From Allolobophora icterica (taxonomy: Eukaryota; Annelida; Clitellata; Crassiclitellata; Lumbricidae), in the NCBI GenBank assembly GCA_963556255.1, contig OY744616.1, positions 28,918,408 to 28,982,407 on the forward strand: DNA of 64,000 nucleotides, given 5' to 3'. The notes below the pieces were generated by a model. That model worked only from the letters and a program-made list of their open reading frames with translations. It ran no database searches and was not told the origin of the DNA. The position numbers were made by a program, and so were the translations under genes. Shown here piece after piece: positions 20,451 through 33,300 of the stretch. Each line of letters begins with the position of its first letter. The stretch's first letter is position 1.

Positions 20451-21599
20451 CAATCCCTGCTGATTTCATTGTGTTCCGCCGGGGAATATATGAGTGAGGT
20501 CATTTGCTTTGGGGCGGTTTCTTTAGTTTTATTTTGTTAAAAGTTGTCTTCAAAGTCACTGCCGAGGTCGCTTTTCGATTAATATCCTTGCGAGCGGCGA
20601 AAAACCTTTAATTTTTTTCCAATTTACTTGAAATTATGAAAGCCAACATCGGCGGCCATGACGTCACAAGGTAAACACTTACGTTCGGCAGGCGAGAGAC
20701 AATGCGTTGTCATGGCAATGACGACGTTATAGGCCATTTAAATACAACATGGCGAAGTTATGAAGAACGCGATGATCGTTGCTTAAGGTTGCTTTTATTT
20801 GCATCTGATAGACTTCATGCATTGACTTAGACTTAATTCTGTTTGGAATGCTCTGACGAATGTCGATGACAGATCTATGAAGTTTTCATTGCATATCATG
20901 CATGGTTTTCAACATAAGATGTTAGAATAACCAGGTAAATATTTATTTCGACTAATTATAATCAAGCGATAACTTTCGATAGTTATTACTGAAAGCCAAC
21001 GTAGAATTCACCAGTGCATTCTTTTATGCGCAAATGGCTTCAGCAGTTACACGTGTCCCTGTCCTGCAGGATTTATACCGGTGAACGATTTTGACTGAAA
21101 GTGAGGTTTTTTATGAAGAACTTAAACTTAACTTAAAATTTATTAGGCTAGTGAATGAGTTTCGATGTGACGGTGCGTGAGGCCACTGAGATCAACTTAC
21201 TCAACTGATATACATAGTCGCAGTTGGAGTAATCTGCGGGTTAATTTTTGTTTTAGGCTAAATGTTGTTTCAAAATCTGGGTTCTAAGCATCGATTAAAA
21301 ATAGGTGATAATTTTAGTGCTTCAGTTAACATTCAATAACGGAAATTTTTCTTTTAGACTTTGACTAGAGCAAAATTTAATTACACCAATGTAATCAAGT
21401 GTATTCAAACTTCATCGGCAATGCACATGTTTGTGTTATCCAGGATTTGAATTAGTAAACGAGGTTCGACGTTAGCTTTAGTTCAATCACAAGACATTAC
21501 TCATCTAAGACTCTCATTCATTCACTAACAGCTTAGTCTCAACTTCTTGCTTTCAGATGCGTGACACATTTTCTATGGTTAGTAAGACTGAGTGTTTTG

Positions 21600-21697
<98 letters not shown>
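21600..21697. repeat. (TA)n microsatellite
   Basis: About 48 uninterrupted dinucleotides. Confidence 0.97.
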
Positions 21698-22480
21698 TGT
21701 GATGTATGCAATTTATATAATTGTCTCTAGTCGCATGCAGTTATTAACGTACACTAAGAGATAAGAGAAGTCACTGATAGGCACAAAAACAGAGAGAGGT
21801 AGGAAAACAAACATACACCCATACAGTCACAAGTTCGAGAACAGACGAGCGGTTTAAAATAACAGTCATTTGGAGTTCTGGAGAAATCCCACCCGTTAAC
21901 TGTAAGAGAATATTTAGGCTGATTTGACATTGTCGTCACTGAACTGTTCTAGCTTAACGCGTGGGTCTACTGACATGTATGCACGTATATCTCTATTATT
22001 GTCATGCGACTTTGCTTGATATACATGTAAGCTAATAACTTGAATCCATCAGTTGGTTATAGACCAATTATCCAACTGACGATGATGTAATCTATATCTC
22101 GCATTCATCTAATTGCCTTGGTATGTTTCTGGCGGTGCGTCGTTAACCTCAAAACCCGATACACTTCGCCTACCAACTGACTCTGTGTATTATTTCATTA
22201 GAGTTGTCTGGTAATGAGTATCATATCGTGCTCCAGCTAAGACTGAACACGGACTCTTTTCCCACTTTTTTCCACTATTGATGTGTGATTCCGCTTCAAT
22301 GATCGTGAAATAGACCCATACAAGTCAAAGTTTTGCGTTCCCCCATTTCTCTTCTATATTCTGCACACTGACTGTCACTGAGGATTATCTTTGATCATGC
22401 AGGCGCAACCGGGTCCGTTTCCTCTTCTACCTCAGCCAGAGGTTTTTCCCTTCACCGTATAGTTAGCCTTGGAATTATTG

Positions 22481-23149
22481 CGTTTAGGGGCGCCTAGAAA
22501 CGTATTGTAGGATGGGCAACGTAGCAAAACGGCACACGCCTTTCCGACCTCACTTGGGTGACAAATGCTCAGATGTGAATTCCAAGAGAACATTGACGTA
22601 TCTCATGACCATCTGAGCAACACTCTCATCACTTTGCATATTTGCACTGTTAAGTATGCAGATTGGTTAATAAATTGAGGGATGCTTATTTTGAACATTG
22701 GCGATACATTTGCAATTTTCCGTTCCTTAGAACAAACTCATGTCTACCAATTCTCGAAGCAGATCTGATTGAGTCCTCTTGCAACATCCATTTCCACTGC
22801 CTTTAAATCCTAGGGCTTGGTTTGGTTTAGGTTTCCTTGAAAGGCACGTGTGCTCACACAATGTATGTACATGTAAATAACAAAGCGCAGCGTTATATTT
22901 AATAAACCTACCGTCTACTGAATAACGCTCAACGAGATAGCCTAAGTACATCCTGAAAGAAAACAATCCAATTGCTACATGCATCGTCACATGTACAGCA
23001 GCGCGTAAGTGCCCAGGACTGCGTTCTGGTTTGCGGTAGATTGTACCCTTGACGCATCAGGTGTCATATTTTGGAAAAGTGATTGAGTGACTCTAGCCTA
23101 GAACTTCCTATATGTCTATTTGATTGACATGTGCATGCAGATACAATAA
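22481..23149. other. Intergenic sequence, nothing recognised
   Basis: No splice-consistent exon, RNA gene or repeat with clear ends. Confidence 0.4.
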
Positions 23150-23152
23150 AGC

Positions 23153-23160
23153 TATATAAA
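23153..23160 (+). promoter_or_regulatory. TATA box of gene 2
   Basis: tatataaa, 197 nt before the start codon, with the expected start site near 23180-23185. The leader between them has no earlier ATG-led frame of note. Inferred from position and consensus. Confidence 0.5.
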
Positions 23161-23349
23161 CGCCTTCTTCCAGACCAAACCGAATCGGAATTTCTTATTC
23201 ATTCGTTACACTCGAATTAGTTTTTGTGAAAGCCTTGCCAAGACTTAAAGAACAACTACATTGGTTTACTGTGAGAAGTAGAACCATAGACCTCTATTGG
23301 AACAAGTGTTAAGAGCTGATGACAAGTTGTGAAAACCGGCAACAACAAT

Positions 23350-23411
23350 ATGAAATTTCTATTGTTGAAACTGACGCTGTTGATTCTGTCGATGCAGGAC
23401 TGCGTTGAAAG
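23350..23411 (+). CDS. Gene 2 exon 1, signal peptide
   Basis: ATG in an A-rich context (acaacaatATG), then [20 protein letters not shown], a typical hydrophobic secretion signal. The frame closes at a TAG that overlaps donor ag|gtag, consistent with splicing at phase 2 into 24869, which completes a Ser codon. Start of the protein inferred from signal peptide, phase match and upstream TATA box. Confidence 0.7.
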
Positions 23412-26400
23412 GTAGTTTTTAGAAATGACTTCACGTTCTCGTTTACTGTTACTATATTCTCATAATTAAACAACAATTAATTTATGTTTCTATAGTGCCT
23501 ATATTTATTTATATTTTATAATTATGTCATTGTGTCTTTCACAGAAATACCCAACTGGCAACAGAAGGAAAAAGCGCCTTGCGTCGTCTTTTCATTTATC
23601 TCTATAATAGTGGAGCAGAGAAACGCATTATCAGTCTCATAATGAACTTGGTTAAATTTTGCAAGATAGGACTGCCAGCTAGTCAGCCACCACGCTTCAA
23701 CCTTGGTTGAATCGAAGACCCAAATCGGTCTCCTGTTATTAGAGATGTCTTTTTCGATGAGGTAGCTGCGTTTGAGCTTCACGTGAATGTTTCTGCGCCA
23801 TGATATTTACACTTCTGAGGAGCCTACATAGATATATATATATTATATACAAAATTAATGTTCTACTTCTATCTTTTTTCTTCTAGGCAAATCTAGAGCT
23901 ACCACCATTAGTAGTGCACATGTGTCGGAGTTACAGCAATTAGACTTAAATAACGCTCAATCAACATGTTAAATAAATTACTGCAGGCCTAACATGTTTA
24001 TTGTTAAATAAATTTATCGTTTATTTACAACGCCATCCTTATGGTACAACGTTGGCTATGCATTATACAAGCCTGTTTTCTCATGTAACCAAACCTGTGG
24101 GGAATTTTGCAGTCACTTTGAGACTTATACCTATTACACGGCCGTTTCGAAGCAAGACTGTCAACCCGTGTCCAGTAGGCACTGCTCTGGCAGATGGTGG
24201 AAACGAAAATGTAGAGACGTATAGTAAGCAAAACCTTTGCAGTTATTTTGTCTGTTTTTCACGCGTTAATTAACTTAAAGGTTTAACATGTGTCTAAGAC
24301 TTAATTAGTAAATTAATTACTGAATTAGTAGATCAGTTCATGAACGAATTGATCTGAGCCAATCATAGGCTAATTATGTGCCTTGCCAATGAAGGTGATG
24401 TTAGGACATTTACGAGTTAAAATTTATAAGTCATACCTCATTTCCAAAATGCTAACTTGTTATTACAAAAACCATGTCTTGTTTGTTCTTAGGTGCAAAC
24501 TTTGACAAATTGTCATAAAGCGATTGTTATGATATTGTTTTAAAACTCACTACACAGCCGTAAATTTATTTTAACAAGTCGAATTGAATACTAATTACTA
24601 TTACTGAACTTGCGATTAAAGAATAGTATATCGGTTTTAATAGCTGAAATATAGGCCTAGTTTTAAGCAATGAATAATGTCTCCAACTTGTTTATATAAT
24701 AACGTTTTGAAAACGATGAAGATGATGACATCGCCGACAATAATGATTGCGAAAGAACTTCCCGATAAACTTTGAAAACCAGTTTTGGTTTAATGAAATT
24801 CCGTAATAGCTAAGTAGCCACCGGGTGATTAATTGTCTTCTCCGCTGATAGCGTTTGTTGTGCTGTAGCAATCTGAGCTGTGGTGCAGTCTATTATGTGT
24901 CGGAAGCACAGCAGGGAAGAAGATGTCAGACTGGATGGTCCGGTCCGAGGTGCAACATTCGTAAGTACACTCTCTATCACAACCTTTCTGTTGACATGTC
25001 TTCTGTGGAATCAAACCAGAATTGTATGTGTAGGGAATACATATAAGTTGATTAGAAGAAAGTACCATAAGTCCAAGCATCCTAGTTATGTACTTAGGCC
25101 CCATATAAGGTGAGGACACACGTACTAAAGTTTCATCGTCTGTCTAATTCATAGTAGAGGCAAGCATTTACGAACTACCGCGTAGGCCTATATCCTGATA
25201 GTAACTGACGTACGTAAAACACGTCTGCAGGCCCGGCCCTGGGGTCTGCGAGGCCCAAGGCAGCAAGCGATGAGCGGGGCCCCAAGCAAAAAATTGCATT
25301 GGGGAGTTGATTTCCTGCCAAATGCCAATACGGTACTGGCAATACCATTTGTATTAAAATAGTGCAAAATCGAAATAAAATGTGTTAATGAACAAAAAAT
25401 GCTAATCAGGCTCATAATACTAACATTTTACTATGAAAGCAATAGTTATGTTTAATTTAATTAATTGAATAGGCCTATCAACTTGAACAGAAAGTTAATA
25501 ATTAAAATATTGTAAGCTATTGTAACATCCTTCTAATCGAAAGTTTGTTAGTCACTATAGACAATAGCGTGAAATAGCAAATCTTGCGAGCTTTGATGGA
25601 TGAAAAATCCGCAATGATTTCACTATAGTCCAGGTCGTTAGCGACCAATTCAATTGACAACATAGGCCCCTAGCTAAGTTAATGAGCCGTTCTTGAAGCC
25701 TCGTTGAATGCAATTAGGTTTTGATAAGTTTTAGCTGGGACTAACATTTGCAAATTTTAGTCCATAGGCGTAATTTGTGAAGGGTACGAGTGGCACCCGT
25801 ACCCCCCACTTTTTGGACTTGGGGTACCGCACCCCCCACTTTTGGAACGATGCCAATGGATATTTTATTATTGTGCGTTCCCAGAGATCGCAATCTACAC
25901 ATTGCTTCGTGTATCTAAGGGATTGGTACCCCCACTTTTTAGACCAAAGTTACGCCCCTGTGTTAGTCCCAGGTTTTAGCTTCGAAAAGCTTCTTTCTTC
26001 AGAAGTTACAGTGACAGGAACAGTCAGAAGTAGGCCTATTCAAAGTGCAATGTTCGTGTTAGGAAAGTCACTAAATCGCTTGTTTTATTGTAAGAAGAAA
26101 TTGCAAAATCTTAACAGGATCGTTGTAGATCGCTGCAGGAATTATGGAATTCAGTAATTGCAATATTGTTCAGCAAGCATGAAACCATCAAAATGATAAA
26201 ATCCCTAGGTCCGCCGGCTGTAAGTTGTTTTTCAGATTCATATTGCAACTCAGTAGGTCAGTCTTTGTAACTCATTAAATGTGGTAAAGAAACCAGAACG
26301 ACTCAAACTCATAGCTCATCAATTTTATAAAGCAGCTAGGATACCCAATACTACGAAAGACTAGAATTTTGATGTCTCATTACAGTAAAAAATTATAGCC

Positions 26401-29400
26401 AGCAGCGCAGGGCCCCTGAAAGCGCGGGGCCCAAGGCGGCTGCCTCGTTCGCCTTGCCCTAGGGCCGGGCCTGCACGTCTGGTGCATTTTGACGCACATG
26501 ACTGGGTCATATGTTGGTTTAATATCTTGCCGATGAATGTATTCAGAACTATCTGTAACTTAAACAATGACCACGGTGTCAAATTTGGAATCAAATGGGA
26601 AAATCAGTCGTTAAACGCTAACTCGTGATCTCTTCATGATGCTTTGCATAGTACAGTGTGTTCTGTCCTCAACAACGCCAAGAGGCAAGCCCCTTCTTCC
26701 GCAAAGCTACTGCACGGAAATTTTGAAACAGTTAAATACTAAATAATAAATACAGTTAAATATATACAGTAAGAATGTATTGTGAAAATAACTTGGCACA
26801 GAACAATTAGAGCACCCTCAAGTTTGCCTTCTTACTGCGTGCCTAAATAGAAGGCTCTGTTCTGTTGAAAAGTCAAATCATTTGACTCAAATGATGTTGT
26901 ATGCATGCCAATTCTGACAAGATAATTTTGTTGCTACAAGCTTAATATGAGAGACATTGAATGATACAGAAATAATAAACCCCCTTATCCTCATGAAGCT
27001 AGATATAGTTATTTTTACGTGTCAACAACGAATCAAAAATTAACTTGGCGTTAACCAGTAATAAGATAATTAAAGTAGTTTCTTAAATATACACAGTACA
27101 ATGTAGTTTGAAAATAACTTGGTACAGAACAGTTAGAGCGCCTTCGGGTAGTTCAATAAAGGTGCTATAGGCCTATAGATGTGTGGTTTCAATAAGAGAT
27201 TCGTATTTTGAAGTTTTGTTACATTTACGGAATGCTTTGTAATGATTTTTCCAGCCATTTGTTCAAATTGTATCGCCGGTACAAGATGCACCGCTCCAAA
27301 CACCTGTACAGGTAAACCCTTCATCAATCATAGAATACTGACGCCGATTTAAATGAAAACGCTTCCATAAATTGCTACTGTGTATTTTATTTGCTGTGAA
27401 ATATTATTGAAGAAGTTCTTATCATCTTTTTCAACTATTGTTATAACTGCGAGACAATCGGTGTTAAATAAATTACCTACAGTTTTTTCGGTTCATGTGC
27501 ACTTGGTGTACGCATCATCTTGAATTCTGATCGCAATGTCTCATCTCAACTGCAATTTTTTTCAGTCTATGAAATCATCACTAACAAACATGGTTTGCAT
27601 TGGATCCCGATACTTTGTATTGCATTCAGATATTGACGAATGTGCATTAAGGACATCCGGGTGCTCGCATACGTGTGTCAACAGTTACGGTAGTTTCAGT
27701 TGTCGATGCAATCCTGGATTTGTGTTGGCCACCAATAGACGCACATGTCAAGGTCAGAAGATTCGTATGATGATCTGTGGGTTATAAAATGATAAGGAAT
27801 TATTAATTAGTGGAAATGCATCATCCGCTGTAGTTTACGTGCTATGCTAAATATATTTTGGTAGCAAGTCTCTGAACTGACTTTTGCCATAGTAATAAGC
27901 AAAGTCTATTTTTAAGTAAACCCACATTAGCCTGAACTATTCAAAAAGGAACTCATTTGACAGGTTCTGAAAAGAAGTTTGGTGTATTGTAGCGAAAATC
28001 GCAGCGTGAAATACGTCATAATTTGCTATTGCGTCAATTATGAAATGTTATGAATCGCTTTACGCGTATTGCTGTGTCTCTGTTACGTCATAAATTGCTA
28101 TCTCGATATAAATTGCTATTACGTCATAGTAGACAGACCAGGAGAGACAGACCTAGTGGTATTGAGCTATTACTAAAATTGAGCTTGGTCTTTCTGATGA
28201 TTTTTCGTATTAGATAAGCACAGTCAGTAAGGGTTACAGTTATTCAGAACATAATCGAAGAAGTAGATCGTAAATCGTGCGATCGACGGTTGTAGAAAGG
28301 GCGCTGCACTGTACGTTGAGAGTTGAAATTGAGTCTTTCGGTTGCATCATAGAGATTCAGATCATTCAGTAATCAATAAAGACGTTAAGTTGTTATCTTG
28401 TCTTCCGACTTCATACTTTTGTTGGACGGTTGAAGTGTCGATTGAAAACGTAAGTCCTCCGCATACCCCAGACGCCGGACCCTTAACCATAGAACTTTAT
28501 CCTTCGCATCTTCCTACCCAACTTTCGGCATCCTGTTGAGGACGGTGGCAGGGAAGGAAAAGGTTTTGCGACAGGATGTTTAAAACATTAATACACTCGT
28601 ACACAATATGGATACTTTTTTAACGTGACCATGAATCAGAAACGCAGATAAACCATACAGTTCGTAAGCGCTATTGTATTTTATTGAATTGTATTTGGAA
28701 AGAAGATACTAATTCTATAGCTCATTTTGTGATTTGCTAAACACACAGACGTCGATGAATGCACAGCAAGGACATCCGGGTGTGCTCAGCGCTGTACCAA
28801 TAACATAGGCAGCTTTACATGTAGCTGCAATCCTGGTTACTCATTGGCGCCAAACGGACGATCCTGTAATGGTCAGTTCATATTTCTCAAACGGCGCTCA
28901 CGTATTAATAGAGTGCGTGTGTATTAAACCCTACCATCAGAGCTTTGCAACTTGCATTTATAACAGCAAAAATAATTGGCATATTTAAATATCTAGTTAG
29001 TCTAGATAAGGGAAGTTGCGCGACACCCTAGTGCTTAGCGTGCTTGACTTGCAACCAAGACGTAAGGGTTTACATCTTCGACAGGGCAGACAATTATTTC
29101 GAGACTAGCTATAACCTGTGAAAAATCACGGACGTTCGATTCTTATCGTTGGGCAGCAATTGTCCTTGTTCGTGCCTCTTCTTAACAAAGACCTTCAGTG
29201 ATTGATGACATCCTACCGGCCCTCCTTCCCCCTCCCTCAATTCCTCCCTCATTGACCCTAGCCGTTGGCTGGCTGGTATGAGGCGAGACCTTGGGTTGGC
29301 TGTTACACGACCAAGTTACACGATTGAGCGACCGACATACAACCGAAATTATATTGTTAGATTTCAACCAGAACTATGTCACCAAGCCAACTCAGCTATG

Positions 29401-30366
29401 ATGAATACACTGACCGTACACTGTTGGTGGGAAGATCAGACGGCAATCATAAGCCGAGGCAAAGAAAATGAGGTCGCTAACGCTGCATACTTATGGATGC
29501 CTCTCAGGGTTATGCTAAGGGACTGCTCTTGCTTCTCTTGTTCTTCTTGTCCTTACTGTTCTTCCTTCTTTTTGTTGTTCTTGTTGTCATGCTTCATCTT
29601 CTTCATCATCATCATCATCTTCTTCTCCTCCTCCTCGTCCTCGTCCTCGTCCTCCTCGTCCTCCTCCTCGTCCTCGTCCTCGTCCTCCTGCTTCCTTCTC
29701 CTCTTCTCCTTCCGAATAAGAAAAATAACGTTTTTGCGGTTTTCACTTTATGCAGACATTGATGAATGTGCCGCAAGAACATCCGGATGTGCTCAACGTT
29801 GCAATAACAACATAGGCAGTTTTACTTGTGGTTGCAATCCTGGTTACGTTCTGGCGCAAAACGGAAAAACGTGTAGCGGTCAGTTCAAGTTTCTAGAATT
29901 AGAACTGATTTCATTTTTAAAGATATGATTAAATTCCAAATTTTTTTAGATTTGCATGATTGAGCGGTCAGTGTAGCGCTCAGTTCAAGTTTCTAGAATT
30001 AGAACTGATTTCATTTTTAAAGATATGATTAAATTCCAAATTTTTTTAGATTTGCATGATTGAGTTATATCCAACAAAGTCTAAATGAAATTCAACTAAG
30101 TGACATTTAAATAGTATACGATGTAATTGATATATTGAAATTTCATATTCTTCTCCTTCCTCCTCCTCCTCCTCCTCCTCCTCCTCCTCCTCCTCCTCCT
30201 CCTTTCTCCTCCTCTACTTCTACTTCTATTTATCCATCTTCTTCTTTTTCTTCTTCTCTTCTTCTTCTTCTTCTTCTTCATCTTCTTCTTCTTCTTCTTC
30301 TTCTTCTTCTTCTTCTTCTTCATCTTCTTCTTCTTCTTCTTCTTCTTCTTCTTCTTCTTCTTCTAC

Positions 30367-30398
<32 letters not shown>

Positions 30399-33300
30399 CT
30401 TCTTCTTCTTCTTCTTCTTCTTCTTCTTCTTCTTCTTCTTCTCCTATGTGAGAAGAATAACGCTTTTGCGGTTTTCATTTTATGCAGACATTGATGAATG
30501 TTCCGCAAGAACATCCGGATGTGCTCAGATTTGCAATAACAACGTAGGCAGTTTTACTTGTGGTTGCAGTCCTGGTTACGTTCTGGCGCAAAACGGAAAA
30601 ACGTGTAACGGTCAGTTCAAGTTTCTAGAATTACAACTGATTTTATATTAAAAGAAATGATTAAATTCACAAAACTTGTAGATTTGCATAATTGAGTTAT
30701 ACCTAACAAAGTCTAAATGAAATTCAACTAAGTGACATTTAAAGACTGTGACATGTAATCGATATATTGAAGTTTCATCTTCTTCTTCTCCCTGCTCCTC
30801 TCCTCTTCTACTTCTCCCTCTACTTCTCCATTTCCTTCTTCTTTTCTCCTTTTCATCTTCGTCTTCTTCTTCTTCTTCTTCTTCTTCTTCTTCTTCTTCT
30901 ACTCCTTCTTCTTCTTCTTCTTCTTCTTCTTCTTCTTCTTCTTCTTCTTCTTCTTCTCCTCCTCCTCCTCCATCTTCTCCTCCATCTTCTTCCTCTTTTT
31001 CTTCTTCTTCTTCTATATATGAGAAGAATAACGCTTTTGCGGTTTTCATTTTATGCAGACATTGATGAATGTTCCGCAAGAACATCCGGATGTGCTCAGC
31101 AATGCAATAACAACGTAGGCAGTTTTACTTGTGGTTGCAGTCTTGGATATGTTCTGGCGCAAAACGGGAAAACGTGTAACGGTCAGTTCAAGTTTCTAGA
31201 ATTACAACTGATTTCGTTTTCAAATAAATGAATAAATTCGCAGAATTTGTAGATTTGCGCAATTGAGCTCTATCTAAATGTAGCACAGTATAAGTAAATG
31301 TCGACAAAGTGACGCTGAAAAATTATACGATGTAATCGATATAGTTAAGTCTCTTCTTCTTCCTCTTCCTTCAACTCTTTCTCTTCTTCTTCTTCCTCTC
31401 CCTCCTCTTATCTTATTCTTTTATTCTCCTTCTCCTTCTTCTCCTTCTTCTCCTTCTTCTTATTCCAGATAAGACGAATGACGCTTTTTTGATTTTCACT
31501 TTATGCAGACATTGATGAATGTTCCGCAAGAACATCCGGATGTGCTCAGCAATGCAATAACAACGTAGGCAGTTTTACTTGTGGTTGCAGTGCTGGATAT
31601 ATTCTGGCGCAAAACGGGAAAACGTGTAACGGTCAGTTCAAGTTTCTTAGAATTACAACTGATTTCGTATTTAAAGAAATGATTAAATTCACAGTATTTG
31701 TAGATTTGCATAAATTAGTCATATCTAGCATTACCAAAGTATGAAACAATGGACTAGGTGACGTTTAAAAACTATACCACGCAATCGATATATTCAAGTT
31801 TCATCTTCTTTCGCCTCCTCCTTCTCTTCTCTTCTTCTCCTTTTCCCCCTTCTGCTTCTTCTTCTTTTCCTCCATCTCCTGCTTCTCTTGCAGTTGTTCA
31901 GGCATTTGTGCACAATAATGCAAAGCTCATATTTGATCCGCTCGCCTATTCTGAGCCACTGAAGGACCTTCAGTGGCTCAGTGTATCGCGGTGGTCGTGT
32001 GGCCGAACTTTATAGTCTCATGACCAGACGAGCAGCATCGTTGATGACCGCCTGAAGCCGAATGATACTGGGCTATGGAGAGCCTGTAAAAAGTATGCTT
32101 AAGTTTCTTCTTCTTTCCCTCCTCCTCCTCCTCTTCCACTTCCTCCTCCTCTTTTCTTCTTCTTCTTCTTCTTCTTCTTCTTCCTCCTCCTCCTCCTCCT
32201 CCTGCTCCCTCCTCATCTTCATCCTTCTGCTTCTCCTTCTAGATGAGAAGAATAAGGCTTTTGCGGTTTTCACTTTATGCAGACATTGATGAATGTGCCG
32301 CAAGAACATCAGGATGTGCTCAGCGTTGCAATAACAACGTAGGCAGCTTTTCTTGTGGTTGCAATCCAGGTTATGTTCTGGCGCAAAACGGAAAAGCGTG
32401 TGACGGTCAGTTCAAGTTTCTAGAATCACAGCTGTTTTTATATTAAAAGAAATGATTAAATTCACAATATTTGTAGATTTTCATAATTTATTTATTTCTA
32501 AATCCATCAAAGTATAAGTTAAAATCAATTAACTGACGTTAAAAAAGTATACGATGCAATCGGTATAATCTTCTACTTTTTTGTCCTCCTCATCTGCCTC
32601 CTCCTCTTCTTTTTTCTTGTTCTTGAAGTTAATATGAATAACGCTTTAACGGTTTTCAATTTATGCAGACATTGATGAATGTGCCGCAAGAACATCAGGA
32701 TGTGCTCAGCAATGCAATAACAACGTAGGCAGTTTTACTTGTGGTTGCAGTCCTGGATATGTTCTGGCGGAAAACGGGAAAACCTGTAACGGTCAGTTCA
32801 AGTTTCTCAGAATTACAACTGATTTCGTGTTCAAAGAAATGAATCAATTCTTAGTATTTGTGGATTTGCGTAATTTAGTTTTATCTAAATTTAGCAAAGT
32901 ATAAGTAAATATGATCTAAGTGACGCTTAATAAGTATACGATGTAATCGATTTATTTAAGTCCCTTCTTCTTCTCTTTCTTCGTCCTCCTATTTCTCCTC
33001 CTACTCTTCTTCTTCTTTCTCCTCCTCCACTTCGCTGCTTCTTTTGTTCTCATTCTCACCCTTCTCCTTCTCCTTCTTCTTTTTGATGAGAAGAATAACG
33101 TTTTTTCGGTTTTCACTTTATGCAGATATCGATGAATGTGCCGCAAGAACATCCGGATGTGCTCAGCGCTGCAATAACAACGTAGGCACCTTTTCTTGTG
33201 GTTGCAATCCAGGTTATGTTCTGGCGCAAAACGGAAAAGCGTGTAACGGTCAGTTCAAGTTTCAAAATAACATCTGATTTTTTATATAAAAAATGATTAA

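Larger units (their letters stand above)
20160..22480 (+). pseudogene. Decayed duplicate of the 3' part of gene 1
   Basis: 20180-21600 is collinear with about 8175-9790 of gene 1, and 22128-22470 with 14543-14880 (tail exon end and its downstream sequence). EGF exons inside are broken: 20994-21100 mirrors the relic at 8960, 21148-21173 keeps only the end of exon i, and 21358-21472 mirrors the relic at 9559. Exons j to l and the membrane exon are missing, replaced by a TA microsatellite and unrelated sequence. Confidence 0.75.

Noticed and set aside
23522..23782. 86-codon minus-strand frame ([20 protein letters not shown])
   Set aside because: Looks protein-like and has AG/GT at plausible places, but no partner exon or family was recognised. 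It lies inside gene 2 intron 1 on the opposite strand, so it is not supported.
15396..27630. Genes 1 and 2 as a single gene
   Set aside because: Gene 1 has a membrane exon, tail and stop; gene 2 has its own TATA box and signal peptide. A read-through transcript cannot be excluded from sequence.
29493..29762. Leu/Ser-rich open frame with membrane-like look
   Set aside because: Product of the ctt/ctc tract; the same holds for other Leu-, Ser- or Arg-rich frames between 30.1 and 35.2 kb.
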